From the IMG/VR virus record IMGVR_UViG_3300025781_000843, positions 1 to 45,657 of that record: a DNA stretch of 45,657 nt; one strand, 5' to 3'. Below are positions 8,088 to 16,652 of this stretch, piece by piece. A model generated the notes under the pieces. The model was not told the origin of the DNA. It saw only the letters and a program-made list of their open reading frames with translations, and searched no databases. Numbering within the stretch: position 1 is the first letter of the stretch; every line of letters begins with the position of its first letter. The stretch is from a virus. The position numbers and the translations under genes were made by a program.

Positions 8088-9302
8088 ATGGAAAAGGAAC
8101 TAAAAGATCTTCTTGAAAATGAAGTTTTGGGTGAAGACGTTAAAACTGCATTACAAGAGGCCTTTGACAGCAAGATAAAAGCCGTTGAGCAAAAACTCAA
8201 CGAGGATTATGCTGCTCGTTACGCCAATGACAAGTCTACTCTTGTTGAAGCAATGGACAATATGCTTACAGATGCAATCAAAGCTGAATTAAATGAGTTT
8301 GCAGAAGACCGTAAGGCAGTAATCTCACAAAAAGCTAAGTTAAGCAAAGCAACACTAGAAGCTAAAAAAGTTTACGGTGCAAAGCTTGCTGAGCATTCTA
8401 AACTTTTAAATGCTTTCTTAGCAAAGCAGTTAAAAGAAGAGATTGCAGAGTTTCATGCTGATAGAAAGCAGCTTGAAAGTCAACGTAAGCAAATGGCCAA
8501 GGAAGTAAAGACTATCAAGGAAAGTGCAAGAAAAGCTGTAGCAGATCGTATAGAGAAGCTAGAGGGTTTTGTGCTTAAAAATCTTTCCGAAGAAATCACT
8601 GAATTCCAAATTGACAAGAAGGCACTTGTAGAGCAGAGAGCTAAGCTCGCTGCTGAAGGCAAGAAGCAAATCACAGAAACTCGTGCTAATTTCTTAAAGA
8701 AGGCTACATCAGTTGTTGATAAAACACTGAATGAAGTAATCAAGAACGAAATGGTACAATGGAGAGACGATATTAAAGTTGCTCGTGAGAATAACTTTGG
8801 TCGTCGTATTTTTGAAGCTGTTGCAGCAGAGTACATGGCTAGCTACCTTTCAGAAGGAAGCGAAGTTAAAGCTCTTAAAGCACAGTTAGACGAGAGCAAA
8901 AAGAAGATAGCTGAAAGCATCTCACTAGCCCAGAAGCAACAAAAACTAATGGAAAGTGTAGAAGCTAAAGCTCGCATGGCCAGCGATCGTGCGGTGAGAT
9001 TAGAAACACTCAACGAGTTACTTTCTCCTCTTAACCGTGAGAAAAAGGCAGTAATGGGAGAAATGCTTAAAGACATTAAGACTGCAAGTCTTAAGGAAGC
9101 CTTTAATCGTTACCTTCCAGCCGTGATGAACGGTAGCAACCAGAGTGTTCCCGGAAAGGTAGCCCTTTCTGAGACTACTCAAACAAAATCCGTGGCGGTC
9201 ACGGGCGACAGGATGAATAAACTGTCTGAAGCAGTGATGGAAAATTCAACCGGTGAAGACATTGGCCAGATTTTACATCTTGCTGGTTTAAAAAGAAGTT
9301 AA
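8088..9302 (+). CDS. 22: prohead scaffold protein (T4 gp22-like)
   Basis: A 404-residue, highly charged protein that is almost entirely alpha-helical, rich in Glu, Lys, Ala and Leu with heptad-like coiled-coil spacing (for example repeated EFxxDRKxLxxQRxxL units around residues 70-200). Internal repetition is seen: the pattern FxxxxLxEEIxEFxxDxK occurs at least twice. This fits the major scaffold of the T4-type prohead, the internal core that is cut by gp21 and removed before packaging. The gene lies between the protease and the capsid genes, as in T4. An AAGGAG ribosome site stands upstream of the ATG at 8088. Confidence 0.88.
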   Translation: MEKELKDLLENEVLGEDVKTALQEAFDSKIKAVEQKLNEDYAARYANDKSTLVEAMDNMLTDAIKAELNEFAEDRKAVISQKAKLSKATLEAKKVYGAKLAEHSKLLNAFLAKQLKEEIAEFHADRKQLESQRKQMAKEVKTIKESARKAVADRIEKLEGFVLKNLSEEITEFQIDKKALVEQRAKLAAEGKKQITETRANFLKKATSVVDKTLNEVIKNEMVQWRDDIKVARENNFGRRIFEAVAAEYMASYLSEGSEVKALKAQLDESKKKIAESISLAQKQQKLMESVEAKARMASDRAVRLETLNELLSPLNREKKAVMGEMLKDIKTASLKEAFNRYLPAVMNGSNQSVPGKVALSETTQTKSVAVTGDRMNKLSEAVMENSTGEDIGQILHLAGLKRS

Positions 9303-9320
9303 TTAGGAGAATATATTAAA

Positions 9321-10520
9321 ATGAGTAAGAACCTCTTTGAAACACATTGGGCAGCAACCAAAACAGCCCTCTGCGAAGGTCTAACAGGCAATCGCAAGAA
9401 GGTTATGGAAGTAGTCCTAGAAAACACCAAGAAGGACCTCTCTTCTAAGAGTGGTATACTTTTTGAAAGTGCAACAGCTGGCTCAACAAGCGCAGGTAAC
9501 GTTGCTACTTTAAACAAAGTTATCCTTCCAGTAATACGTCGCGTTATGCCAACTGTTATTGCTAACGAAATCATCGGCGTTCAACCAATGACTGGCCCAG
9601 TTGGCCAGATCCATACTCTACGTGTTCGTTATGCTGACACCTTTGGTGCACCAGCAGGCGTCGCAGCAGGAACAGAAGCACTATCTCCTTTCGAGATTGC
9701 ACGTTTCTATTCAGGTAACGGCGATAGCAACACACCAAAAGCTGCACCAGTAAGCGTACTAGAAGGTACAGCTGGTAAGCGTTTGAACATCCAGGTTTTG
9801 AAAGAAACTGTTGAAGCAAAGACTCGTAAGCTCAGCGCTCGTTGGACTTTTGAAGCTGCTCAGGATGCTCAGGCACAGCAGGGAATCGACATCGAAGCAG
9901 AAATCATGGCAGCTCTTGCACAGGAAATCACTGCTGAAATCGATCAGGAAATCCTTGTTTCACTACGTACACTAGCTGGAACAACATTAACATACGATCA
10001 AGGTGCTGTATCAGGTACTGCAACTTACGTTGGTGACGAACATGCTGCTCTAGCAGTTCTAATCAACCGTGGTGCAAACTTGATTGCTGCTCGCACACGT
10101 CGTGGTGCTGGTAACTGGGTTGTTGTAAGTCCAACTGCTCTTACAATCCTCCAGTCAGCAACAACTTCAGCATTTGCTCGTACAACTGAAGGTACATTCG
10201 AAGCTCCAACTAACACTAAATTCGTTGGTACACTCAACAACAGCATGAGAGTCTATGTTGACCAGTATGCTGCTGATGACACTAACGTTCTTGTTGGTTA
10301 CAAAGGCCCAGGTGAGATAGACGCTGCTGCGTACTATTGCCCGTACGTTCCTTTAACAAGCTCAGGCGTCATTATTGATCCAAATACTTTCGAACCAGTT
10401 GTTAGCTTTATGACTAGATATGGTTATCTAGAACTCAGCAACACAGCAAGCAGCTTAGGTAACGCAGCTGATTACCTCGCAGGTATTGCAATCAATACTG
10501 CACATTTGAAATTTCTGTAA
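9321..10520 (+). CDS. 23: major capsid protein (T4 gp23-like)
   Basis: A 399-residue protein starting MSKNLFETHWAATKTALCEG. It carries the conserved gp23 blocks, including ATLNKVILPVIRRVMPTVIA followed by IGVQPMTGPVGQIHTLRVRY, and RWTFEAAQDAQAQQGIDIEA. It forms the hexamers of the HK97-fold capsid shell. The first 50-65 residues are the probable region removed by the gp21 protease. It is shorter than T4 gp23 (521 aa) because the T4 insertion domain is missing, as in many marine relatives. An AGGAG site stands 12 nt upstream. A strong terminator follows at 10560. Codon use is richer in C-ending codons than in the neighbouring accessory genes, as expected for a highly expressed protein. Confidence 0.96.
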   Translation: MSKNLFETHWAATKTALCEGLTGNRKKVMEVVLENTKKDLSSKSGILFESATAGSTSAGNVATLNKVILPVIRRVMPTVIANEIIGVQPMTGPVGQIHTLRVRYADTFGAPAGVAAGTEALSPFEIARFYSGNGDSNTPKAAPVSVLEGTAGKRLNIQVLKETVEAKTRKLSARWTFEAAQDAQAQQGIDIEAEIMAALAQEITAEIDQEILVSLRTLAGTTLTYDQGAVSGTATYVGDEHAALAVLINRGANLIAARTRRGAGNWVVVSPTALTILQSATTSAFARTTEGTFEAPTNTKFVGTLNNSMRVYVDQYAADDTNVLVGYKGPGEIDAAAYYCPYVPLTSSGVIIDPNTFEPVVSFMTRYGYLELSNTASSLGNAADYLAGIAINTAHLKFL

Positions 10521-10559
10521 AATATTGTTTTTACAAGAGTTTTTGTATAAATTTTGTAG

Positions 10560-10590
10560 AACTGGGAGCAATAGCTCCCAGTTTTATTTT
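10560..10590 (+). terminator. strong Rho-independent terminator after the capsid gene
   Basis: AACTGGGAGC (10560-10569) pairs perfectly with GCTCCCAGTT (10574-10583) around a 4-nt AATA loop, followed by TTTATTTT. It closes the head-gene transcription unit. Confidence 0.93.
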
Positions 10591-10647
10591 GTCTAAAATA
10601 GATCAAAGCCTTGTTGTTCTAATTAATCTAGTTAATTTTTATTATAA

Positions 10648-10676
10648 TTGACAATTACACCTTAACCTTATATATA
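10648..10676 (+). promoter_or_regulatory. sigma70-type promoter of the EDxHD endonuclease gene
   Basis: TTGACA (10648-10653), 17-nt spacer, TATATA (10671-10676). The ATG at 10683 starts 6 nt after the -10, where transcription should begin, and no ribosome site is visible: a leaderless mRNA is predicted. Confidence 0.65.
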
Positions 10677-10682
10677 TAATAT

Positions 10683-12248
10683 ATGCAAGATACAATTTTA
10701 GACAAAGTAAAAGATCTTATTAAAATTTCTAAGCCAGACGGCATTGTTACCAAATTGAGACATAATTCTGAATTATGGCCTATAATATTAGAATATACTA
10801 AGAATTTTCAATTTCAAAACAAGTCCGAACAAATATATTTTTATGCTGAGCAATTAAAATCGAAACCTCAATGTAAGTGTGGTCAACCTGTAACATTTGT
10901 ATCTATTGTGTTAGGATATAGAGAATTTTGTAGCAGAAGTTGTATATATTCTAAAGAAGCTGCATTAGAAAGACGTGTTGCTGCAATGAAACTCAATGGC
11001 GGAGTTGGATTAGCTAATCCAAAAACTTACCTAAAAGCTAAAGGTAAACTTCAAGAAAAATATGGTGAGGATGTTATAAATCCGGGACAAATCAAATCTC
11101 ATAGAGAGAGTATGATAATTAATAATCCTATGTTCTTAGAAGAAAACAAAAAGAAATTACAGAAAACATTTGAAGAAAAATATGGATTAGGTAGAAATAA
11201 TCCAGGAAGAAAAAATTGTACAGATACTCAACTCGATATTCTTATAAATGATAATAAATTTGCATCTATTGTTAAAGGTAAAAGTGCTGTAACAGTTGCT
11301 AACGAGACTGGACTAAATCATTCAACTATTATGAGAAGGGCATATAAGTTAAATTTAATAGATACTATGGATTATAAACCACCAAGTGCAATGGAAAATG
11401 ATTTAGCATTATGGTTAGATAGTATGAATATTGAATATCAAAGAAGAAATCGTAAGATCTTATCAAATCAATTAGAACTTGACTTTTATTTTCCGCAATG
11501 GAATTTAGCTGTAGAATTACACGGATTATATTATCATTCAGAGATAAGCGGTAAAAAAGACAAACGTTATCATCATCAAAAATATCTAGGATGTCAGATA
11601 AAAAATATACAACTTTTACAATTTTGGCAAGATGAATATTGGAAACATAATAATGTAATTCGAAGTAAAATTTTATATCTTGCTAATATTATTCAAAATA
11701 AAATACCTGCTAGAAAATGCAAGTTAATGGTACTCACAGATAGTGTAATTGAACGCGATTTTATGAATAAAAATCATATACAGGGTTTTGCAGATTATCG
11801 TCAATGGAGTTTAGGAGCATGGTATAATGAAGAATTGGTTGGGGTGATGTCATTTTCTACTCAAATGAAACGACTAGAACTGATTAGATATGCTACTAAA
11901 ATAGATGCAGTAGCCTCCGGACTATTTTCTAAAATGTTAAAAAAGTCAATTAATGAATTTAAATTTTCGGGACATATTGTAAGTTTAAGTGATAATAGAA
12001 TTAGTAATGGACGGTTATATTATAATAGCGGATTTACATTTGTAAATGAATCAACTCCCGGATATTGTTATACGTATGATTATGAAACTCGTATTAATAG
12101 ACAACAGTGTATGAAACATAAACTTATTAAAAGACATAAGTTAGATCCTAAAATTATCAACACAATAACAGAATGGGAATTGGCACAGAATTTAGGTTAT
12201 GATCGGTTATGGGACGTAGGAAAAAAGAAGTGGGTTATAAAAATTTAA
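10683..12248 (+). CDS. free-standing endonuclease of the EDxHD (Vsr-like) type
   Basis: A 521-residue protein. The N-terminal zinc-binding motif is CxC-16-CxxxC (C64, C66, C83, C87). It is followed by repeated EKYGxxNP units (about 126-175) and a helix-turn-helix-like segment (about 200-222). A Vsr-type nuclease core lies at about 237-290: E239, ELDFYF with D267, and AVELHGLYYHSE with H280/H285. The C-terminal 170 residues form another, unidentified domain. Such proteins are mobile homing endonucleases of phages that cut at allelic sites lacking the gene. It sits in an intergenic gap just after the capsid gene and has its own host-type promoter. A second, partial member with the same Cys spacing starts at 45206. 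Confidence 0.82.
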   Translation: MQDTILDKVKDLIKISKPDGIVTKLRHNSELWPIILEYTKNFQFQNKSEQIYFYAEQLKSKPQCKCGQPVTFVSIVLGYREFCSRSCIYSKEAALERRVAAMKLNGGVGLANPKTYLKAKGKLQEKYGEDVINPGQIKSHRESMIINNPMFLEENKKKLQKTFEEKYGLGRNNPGRKNCTDTQLDILINDNKFASIVKGKSAVTVANETGLNHSTIMRRAYKLNLIDTMDYKPPSAMENDLALWLDSMNIEYQRRNRKILSNQLELDFYFPQWNLAVELHGLYYHSEISGKKDKRYHHQKYLGCQIKNIQLLQFWQDEYWKHNNVIRSKILYLANIIQNKIPARKCKLMVLTDSVIERDFMNKNHIQGFADYRQWSLGAWYNEELVGVMSFSTQMKRLELIRYATKIDAVASGLFSKMLKKSINEFKFSGHIVSLSDNRISNGRLYYNSGFTFVNESTPGYCYTYDYETRINRQQCMKHKLIKRHKLDPKIINTITEWELAQNLGYDRLWDVGKKKWVIKI

Positions 12249-12264
12249 GTAGTATTGAAGATTT

Positions 12265-12294
12265 ATTGAACTCTTCTCCTAATACATAGTATCA
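12265..12294 (+). promoter_or_regulatory. possible sigma70-type promoter for the fadA-fadB-nagZ operon
   Basis: TTGAAC (12265-12270), 18-nt spacer, TATCAT (12289-12294). The spacing is slightly long and neither hexamer is perfect. The start at 12321 is about 26 nt downstream with a GGGG ribosome site. No late element was found here. Confidence 0.4.
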
Positions 12295-12320
12295 TTATAC
12301 AACAGAATAGGGGATAAGTA

Positions 12321-13526
12321 ATGGATTGCTATATCTATGACACAGTAAGAACACCGCGAGGCAAAGGTAAGCCCGACGGTGCATTACATGAAGTATCAAC
12401 TTTACGATTACTTACAACCGTTCTTGAGAGTATCAAAAATCGAAACAATATCACAGGACCAGAAGTTGATGATTGTGTTATTGGCTGCGTTGATCCTGTT
12501 GGGGAAGCCGGCGGTGATATAGCAAGAGCAGGTACAATTGCTGCTGGATATGGTAATGATGTCCCTGGAGTTCAAATTAATCGTTTCTGTGCATCAGGAC
12601 TAGATGCAGTTAACCTAGCAGCCGCTAAGATCATGTGTGGACAAGATGAATTGACAATTGGCGGCGGTGTTGAGTCAATGTCTCGTGTTGGACTAGGTGC
12701 AAGTGGTGGTGCTTGGCCTGCAGATCCATTTATAGCAATACCCTCTTACTTTATGCCACAAGGTGTTAGTGCAGACTTGATTGCAACCAAATACGGATTT
12801 GCTCGTAGTGACGTAGATGCATATGCTGTTGAATCACAGCGTCGTGCTGCCGCAGCCTGGGCAGAAGGTAGATTTAGTAATTCAGTGGTGCCTGTTCGAG
12901 ATTTGAACGGTGTAACAATACTTGATAACGATGAGCATATGAGACCAAATGCAACATTGGAATCAATGGGTGCATTAAAGCCATCATTTAAAATGTATGG
13001 AGAAATGGGCGGATTTGATGCAGTAGCGACTCAAGCATATCCAGCTATTGAAAAACTGGACTATGTGCATCATGCTGGTAATAGTTCAGGTATAGTTGAC
13101 GGGTCGGGTGCTGTATTACTTGGTACAAGAGAAGCAGGTAAACGACTGGGACTTAAACCACGAGCACGTATAGTTGGTTTTCAAAATATTGGATCAGAAC
13201 CTGCAATAATGCTTACAGGTCCAGTTGATGTAACCAATAAACTGTTGGCAAGACTAAAAATGAATATTGCAGACATTGATTTGTTTGAAGTCAATGAAGC
13301 ATTTGCTGCGGTTGTGTTGCGATACTTGCAAGCATTTGATCTTGATCCTGCTAGAGTTAATCCAAATGGCGGAGCTATTGCTATGGGACATCCACTAGGA
13401 GCAACAGGTGCAATGCTAGTCGGTCATGCTGTTGATGAACTTGAAAGAACAAATAAAAGTACTGCACTTGTAACACTGTGTATTGGTGCAGGTATGGGTA
13501 CTGCTACAATTATTGAACGAGTTTAA
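12321..13526 (+). CDS. fadA: acetyl-CoA acyltransferase / thiolase (FadA-like)
   Basis: A 401-residue, full-length thiolase. It cleaves 3-ketoacyl-CoA with CoA to give acetyl-CoA, the last step of beta-oxidation (or the reverse condensation). The key residues are all present: Cys90 in NRFCASGLDAVNLAAAKI, His357 in NPNGGAIAMGHPLGATGA, Cys387 in CIGAGMG, and the HHAGNSSGIVDGSGAVL and EVNEAFA blocks. Nothing is truncated, so it should be active. It lies 13 nt upstream of the FadB-like gene, as in bacterial fad operons, although the bacterial order is usually fadB before fadA. This is a very unusual gene for a phage. Base composition is as AT-rich as the neighbours, so it is not a recent, unamelioriated acquisition. 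Confidence 0.93.
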   Translation: MDCYIYDTVRTPRGKGKPDGALHEVSTLRLLTTVLESIKNRNNITGPEVDDCVIGCVDPVGEAGGDIARAGTIAAGYGNDVPGVQINRFCASGLDAVNLAAAKIMCGQDELTIGGGVESMSRVGLGASGGAWPADPFIAIPSYFMPQGVSADLIATKYGFARSDVDAYAVESQRRAAAAWAEGRFSNSVVPVRDLNGVTILDNDEHMRPNATLESMGALKPSFKMYGEMGGFDAVATQAYPAIEKLDYVHHAGNSSGIVDGSGAVLLGTREAGKRLGLKPRARIVGFQNIGSEPAIMLTGPVDVTNKLLARLKMNIADIDLFEVNEAFAAVVLRYLQAFDLDPARVNPNGGAIAMGHPLGATGAMLVGHAVDELERTNKSTALVTLCIGAGMGTATIIERV

Positions 13527-13539
13527 TGGGGAGCTAGTG

Positions 13540-15678
13540 ATGAATTTAGTAAACTTTGAAATTGAGTTTGATAAACATGTTTTAGTTGCATATTGGAACA
13601 TGCCCGATCGCTCCGTTAACGTAATTAATGATAGTGTAATGGATGAACTTGATCAAATTATTAATCAAGTAGTAGTCGATGAAAGCATTAAAGGATGTGT
13701 TATAGCATCTAAGAAAGCAGCGTTCTCCCCTGGTGCAGATTTGTCTTTGCTTGAGGAAAGCAAAAGACTGTATGAGAAAACCGTTGCAGAACAGGGAGAA
13801 GAACAAGCTAACGTATGGTTCCTCAACAATTCTAGCAAGTTGTCGAGATTACTACGAAAGCTAGAAACTTGTGGAAAATCATTTGCTTGTGCAATACACG
13901 GTTACTGCTTTGGTGGATCATTTGAATTGGCACTTGCATGTCATCATCGTGTTATGGATTCGAACGCTAAGATTGGATTACCCGAAGTTAAAGTGGGTAT
14001 ATTCCCAGGTGCAGGTGGTACGCAGCGTGTGGCAAGATTACTTGAAACTGAACAAGCACTTCAATTCATGCTGAAAGGTAATCCAATGGATGCAGTAAAA
14101 GCATTGAAATCAAATCTCGTACATGAGATTTGTGCTGAAATTGATCCTGTAGAACTTGCTAAACAGTGGGTTGAGGATCAGGGAGATCCAGTTGCTCCCT
14201 GGGATAAGAAAGACTTTAAGAACCCGTCGGGTAAGGTATTTTCTCCTAAAGGTATGATGATTTGGCCGGCAGCTAATGCTATCTATAGACGTGAAACATA
14301 CAATAACTATCTCGGAGCAAGAGCAATTCTCACAGCAGTATTTGAAGGACTTCAACTGCCAATAGATAAAGGCTTAATGGTCGAGTCGAGATTATTTGCT
14401 AATATTGTTCGTTCAAAAGAAGCAGAAGCAATGATACGCTCACTGTTTCTATCCAAGAATGAGTTAGACAAAGGTGCTCGTAGACCAGCTGATATTCCGC
14501 CTGTTACCCTTAATAAGATTGCTGTTATTGGTGCAGGGTTAATGGGTGCAGGTATTGCTTATGTATCTGCACAGAACGGATTAGAAGTTGTACTAGTTGA
14601 CAGCACACAAGAACGTGCTGATGCAGGTAAAGCATCAGTAGACAAGTTAGTATCTGGATTGGTTTCTAAAAAGCGTACTACTGTAGAAGCTAAAGATGCA
14701 TTGCTTGCTAAAATTACAGCAACAGCAGACTACTCTACGTTACAAGGAGTTGATCTTGTTGTTGAAGCAGTTTTTGAAGATCGTGATGTTAAAGCAACTG
14801 TTATCAAAAATGTTCAAGCGGTAATTGGTTCTGAGGTTATATTTGCATCAAATACTTCTACACTTCCTATTACCAGTCTTGCTGAAAACTCACTTGATCC
14901 TGGCAAGTTTGTTGGCATACACTTCTTCTCCCCTGTTGATAAGATGCAGTTAGTTGAAGTTATCAAGGGCAAAAAAACAGGTGATCTTGCACTTGCTACT
15001 GCACTAGACTTTGTGCGTATCATTAAGAAGACTCCCATCGTAGTTAATGACACTCGTGGATTCTACGCTAATCGTTGTGTACTGAATTATGTGCGTGAAG
15101 GACATCTTATGCTTGCGGAAGGGATACCTGCTGCAATGATTGAAAACTGTGCTAAAATGGCAGGTATGCCAGTTGGTCCGCTAGCACTTAACGACGAAGT
15201 TGGACTCGACTTAGGTTGGAAAATACTTCAAGCAACTAAGAAGGATCTGGGCAATGATGCAGTAGATCCGGTACAAGAATGCCTTTTACATTGTATGGTT
15301 GAAACTAACGAGCGCTTGGGTCGTAAAAACGGTCGGGGGTTCTACGACTATTCTGCAGACGGTAAGAAATCACTATGGACCGGAATTACAGACATATTTA
15401 AAACTGTAGTTGATCCAGATACTATTAATGTTGAAGAACTTAAACAGAGATTTCTTGTTGTTCAAGCAGTTGAAGCAGCTAGAACTATTGAAGAAGGAAT
15501 CATTACCGAGCAAGAAGCAGATGTTGGTTCTATCTTTGGATTTGGGTTCCCGCCTTTCACTGGAGGAACAATCTCATACATTAATCAAATGGGTAAACAC
15601 GCATTTGTTGAACTATGTGACAGTTTTGAAGCAAAGTATGGATATAGATTTAAAGCACCCGAATCCTTGCGTAAATAA
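13540..15678 (+). CDS. fadB: bifunctional enoyl-CoA hydratase / 3-hydroxyacyl-CoA dehydrogenase (FadB/FadJ-like)
   Basis: A 712-residue protein. The start at 13540 is chosen because GGGGAG stands 8 nt upstream; a longer frame overlapping the thiolase end is less likely. The N-terminal crotonase domain (about 1-200) has the two catalytic glutamates in GGSFELALACHHRV and IGLPEVKVGIFPGAGGTQR. The central Rossmann domain (about 325-500) has GAGLMGAGIA for NAD and the catalytic His in GIHFFSPVDKMQLVEVIKG. The C-terminal domain (about 510-700) ends with FGFGFPPFTGGTISYI. Length and order match the alpha subunit of the bacterial beta-oxidation complex, which hydrates enoyl-CoA and oxidises 3-hydroxyacyl-CoA. 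The partner thiolase is directly upstream. All active-site residues look intact. Confidence 0.93.
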   Translation: MNLVNFEIEFDKHVLVAYWNMPDRSVNVINDSVMDELDQIINQVVVDESIKGCVIASKKAAFSPGADLSLLEESKRLYEKTVAEQGEEQANVWFLNNSSKLSRLLRKLETCGKSFACAIHGYCFGGSFELALACHHRVMDSNAKIGLPEVKVGIFPGAGGTQRVARLLETEQALQFMLKGNPMDAVKALKSNLVHEICAEIDPVELAKQWVEDQGDPVAPWDKKDFKNPSGKVFSPKGMMIWPAANAIYRRETYNNYLGARAILTAVFEGLQLPIDKGLMVESRLFANIVRSKEAEAMIRSLFLSKNELDKGARRPADIPPVTLNKIAVIGAGLMGAGIAYVSAQNGLEVVLVDSTQERADAGKASVDKLVSGLVSKKRTTVEAKDALLAKITATADYSTLQGVDLVVEAVFEDRDVKATVIKNVQAVIGSEVIFASNTSTLPITSLAENSLDPGKFVGIHFFSPVDKMQLVEVIKGKKTGDLALATALDFVRIIKKTPIVVNDTRGFYANRCVLNYVREGHLMLAEGIPAAMIENCAKMAGMPVGPLALNDEVGLDLGWKILQATKKDLGNDAVDPVQECLLHCMVETNERLGRKNGRGFYDYSADGKKSLWTGITDIFKTVVDPDTINVEELKQRFLVVQAVEAARTIEEGIITEQEADVGSIFGFGFPPFTGGTISYINQMGKHAFVELCDSFEAKYGYRFKAPESLRK

Positions 15679-15695
15679 TGTAAAGGAGAATGGTT

Positions 15696-16652
15696 ATGGC
15701 TAAGAAAGCATTTATATGTGCATTACACAGTTCTACATTAGGAGACGATGAAAAGAAGTTTCTAACTGAGCACCAACCGTGGGGTATAATTATCTTTGGT
15801 TATAGTGCTAGGACCAAAGAGCAACTAACTACACTTATTAACGATATTAAGAGTGTTCTCGGTAATGACACTATGATTCTTGTTGATCAAGAAGGCGGTC
15901 GTATTCAACGACTTAAACCGCCAGCTTGGAAAGTACACCCTGCTGCAAGATCATATATAGATGCTGCACCCAATCATTTGGTAACTAATGAAACATTACT
16001 AGAAGTAATGAATGGTGCACAAGATATAGCTACTGAATTAAAAGAAGTGGGAATAAATGTAGATTGTTTTCCTGATATGGATGTTCCGGTACCAGGTGCA
16101 AATGATGTAATAGGTGATAGAGCATATTCTGAAGATACTGCTCAGGTTGCTATACTAGCAAGAGCTGCTGCATTTGGATTAATGCAGGGAGGAGCTTTGC
16201 CAGTTATTAAACACATGCCAGGACATGGTAGAGCTACTGTAAATAGTCATTTAGCACTACCTACTGTAACAGAGTCTATTGACGTTTTAAAGAGTACAGA
16301 TTTCCTACCATTCAAATTGAACGCAGATTTACCAATGGGCATGGTAGCTCATATTGTATATTCTGCAATTGATTCAACTGAGCCTGCATCGCAATCAGCA
16401 AAAGTTGTAAATGAAGTAATCAGAGAACATATCGGATTTAAAGGTATATTAATGACAGATGATTTGACTATGGAGGCATTAAGTGGTACTTATGCTGAAC
16501 GTGCCCAGAAAGCTATTGCTGCTGGAATTGATATAGTTCTTATCTGTGATGAGTTCAAGGACCAGTCAACAATAGATGTTGCTAATAATGTTCCAGAAAT
16601 TTCAGATAGAGTAGCTGAATTAACTAAAGCTGCATTAGCTAGAATTAGTTAA
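15696..16652 (+). CDS. nagZ: GH3 beta-N-acetylhexosaminidase (NagZ-like) with altered catalytic dyad
   Basis: A 318-residue cytoplasmic enzyme (no signal peptide). The start at 15696 is chosen because AAGGAG is 7 nt upstream of it but only 1 nt from the alternative ATG at 15690. NagZ removes GlcNAc from anhydro-muropeptides in cell-wall recycling. Visible motifs: DQEGGRIQR (64-72), KHMPGHGRATVNSHLALP (172-189) and LMTDDLTMEAL with the nucleophile in D255/D256. NagZ enzymes normally carry Asp-x-His (DSH) as the acid/base dyad; here Asp is replaced by Asn183, with His185 kept. It follows fadB after 17 nt and should be co-transcribed. Its stop codon overlaps the stop of the leftward porin gene by 4 nt. 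Confidence 0.87.
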   Translation: MAKKAFICALHSSTLGDDEKKFLTEHQPWGIIIFGYSARTKEQLTTLINDIKSVLGNDTMILVDQEGGRIQRLKPPAWKVHPAARSYIDAAPNHLVTNETLLEVMNGAQDIATELKEVGINVDCFPDMDVPVPGANDVIGDRAYSEDTAQVAILARAAAFGLMQGGALPVIKHMPGHGRATVNSHLALPTVTESIDVLKSTDFLPFKLNADLPMGMVAHIVYSAIDSTEPASQSAKVVNEVIREHIGFKGILMTDDLTMEALSGTYAERAQKAIAAGIDIVLICDEFKDQSTIDVANNVPEISDRVAELTKAALARIS

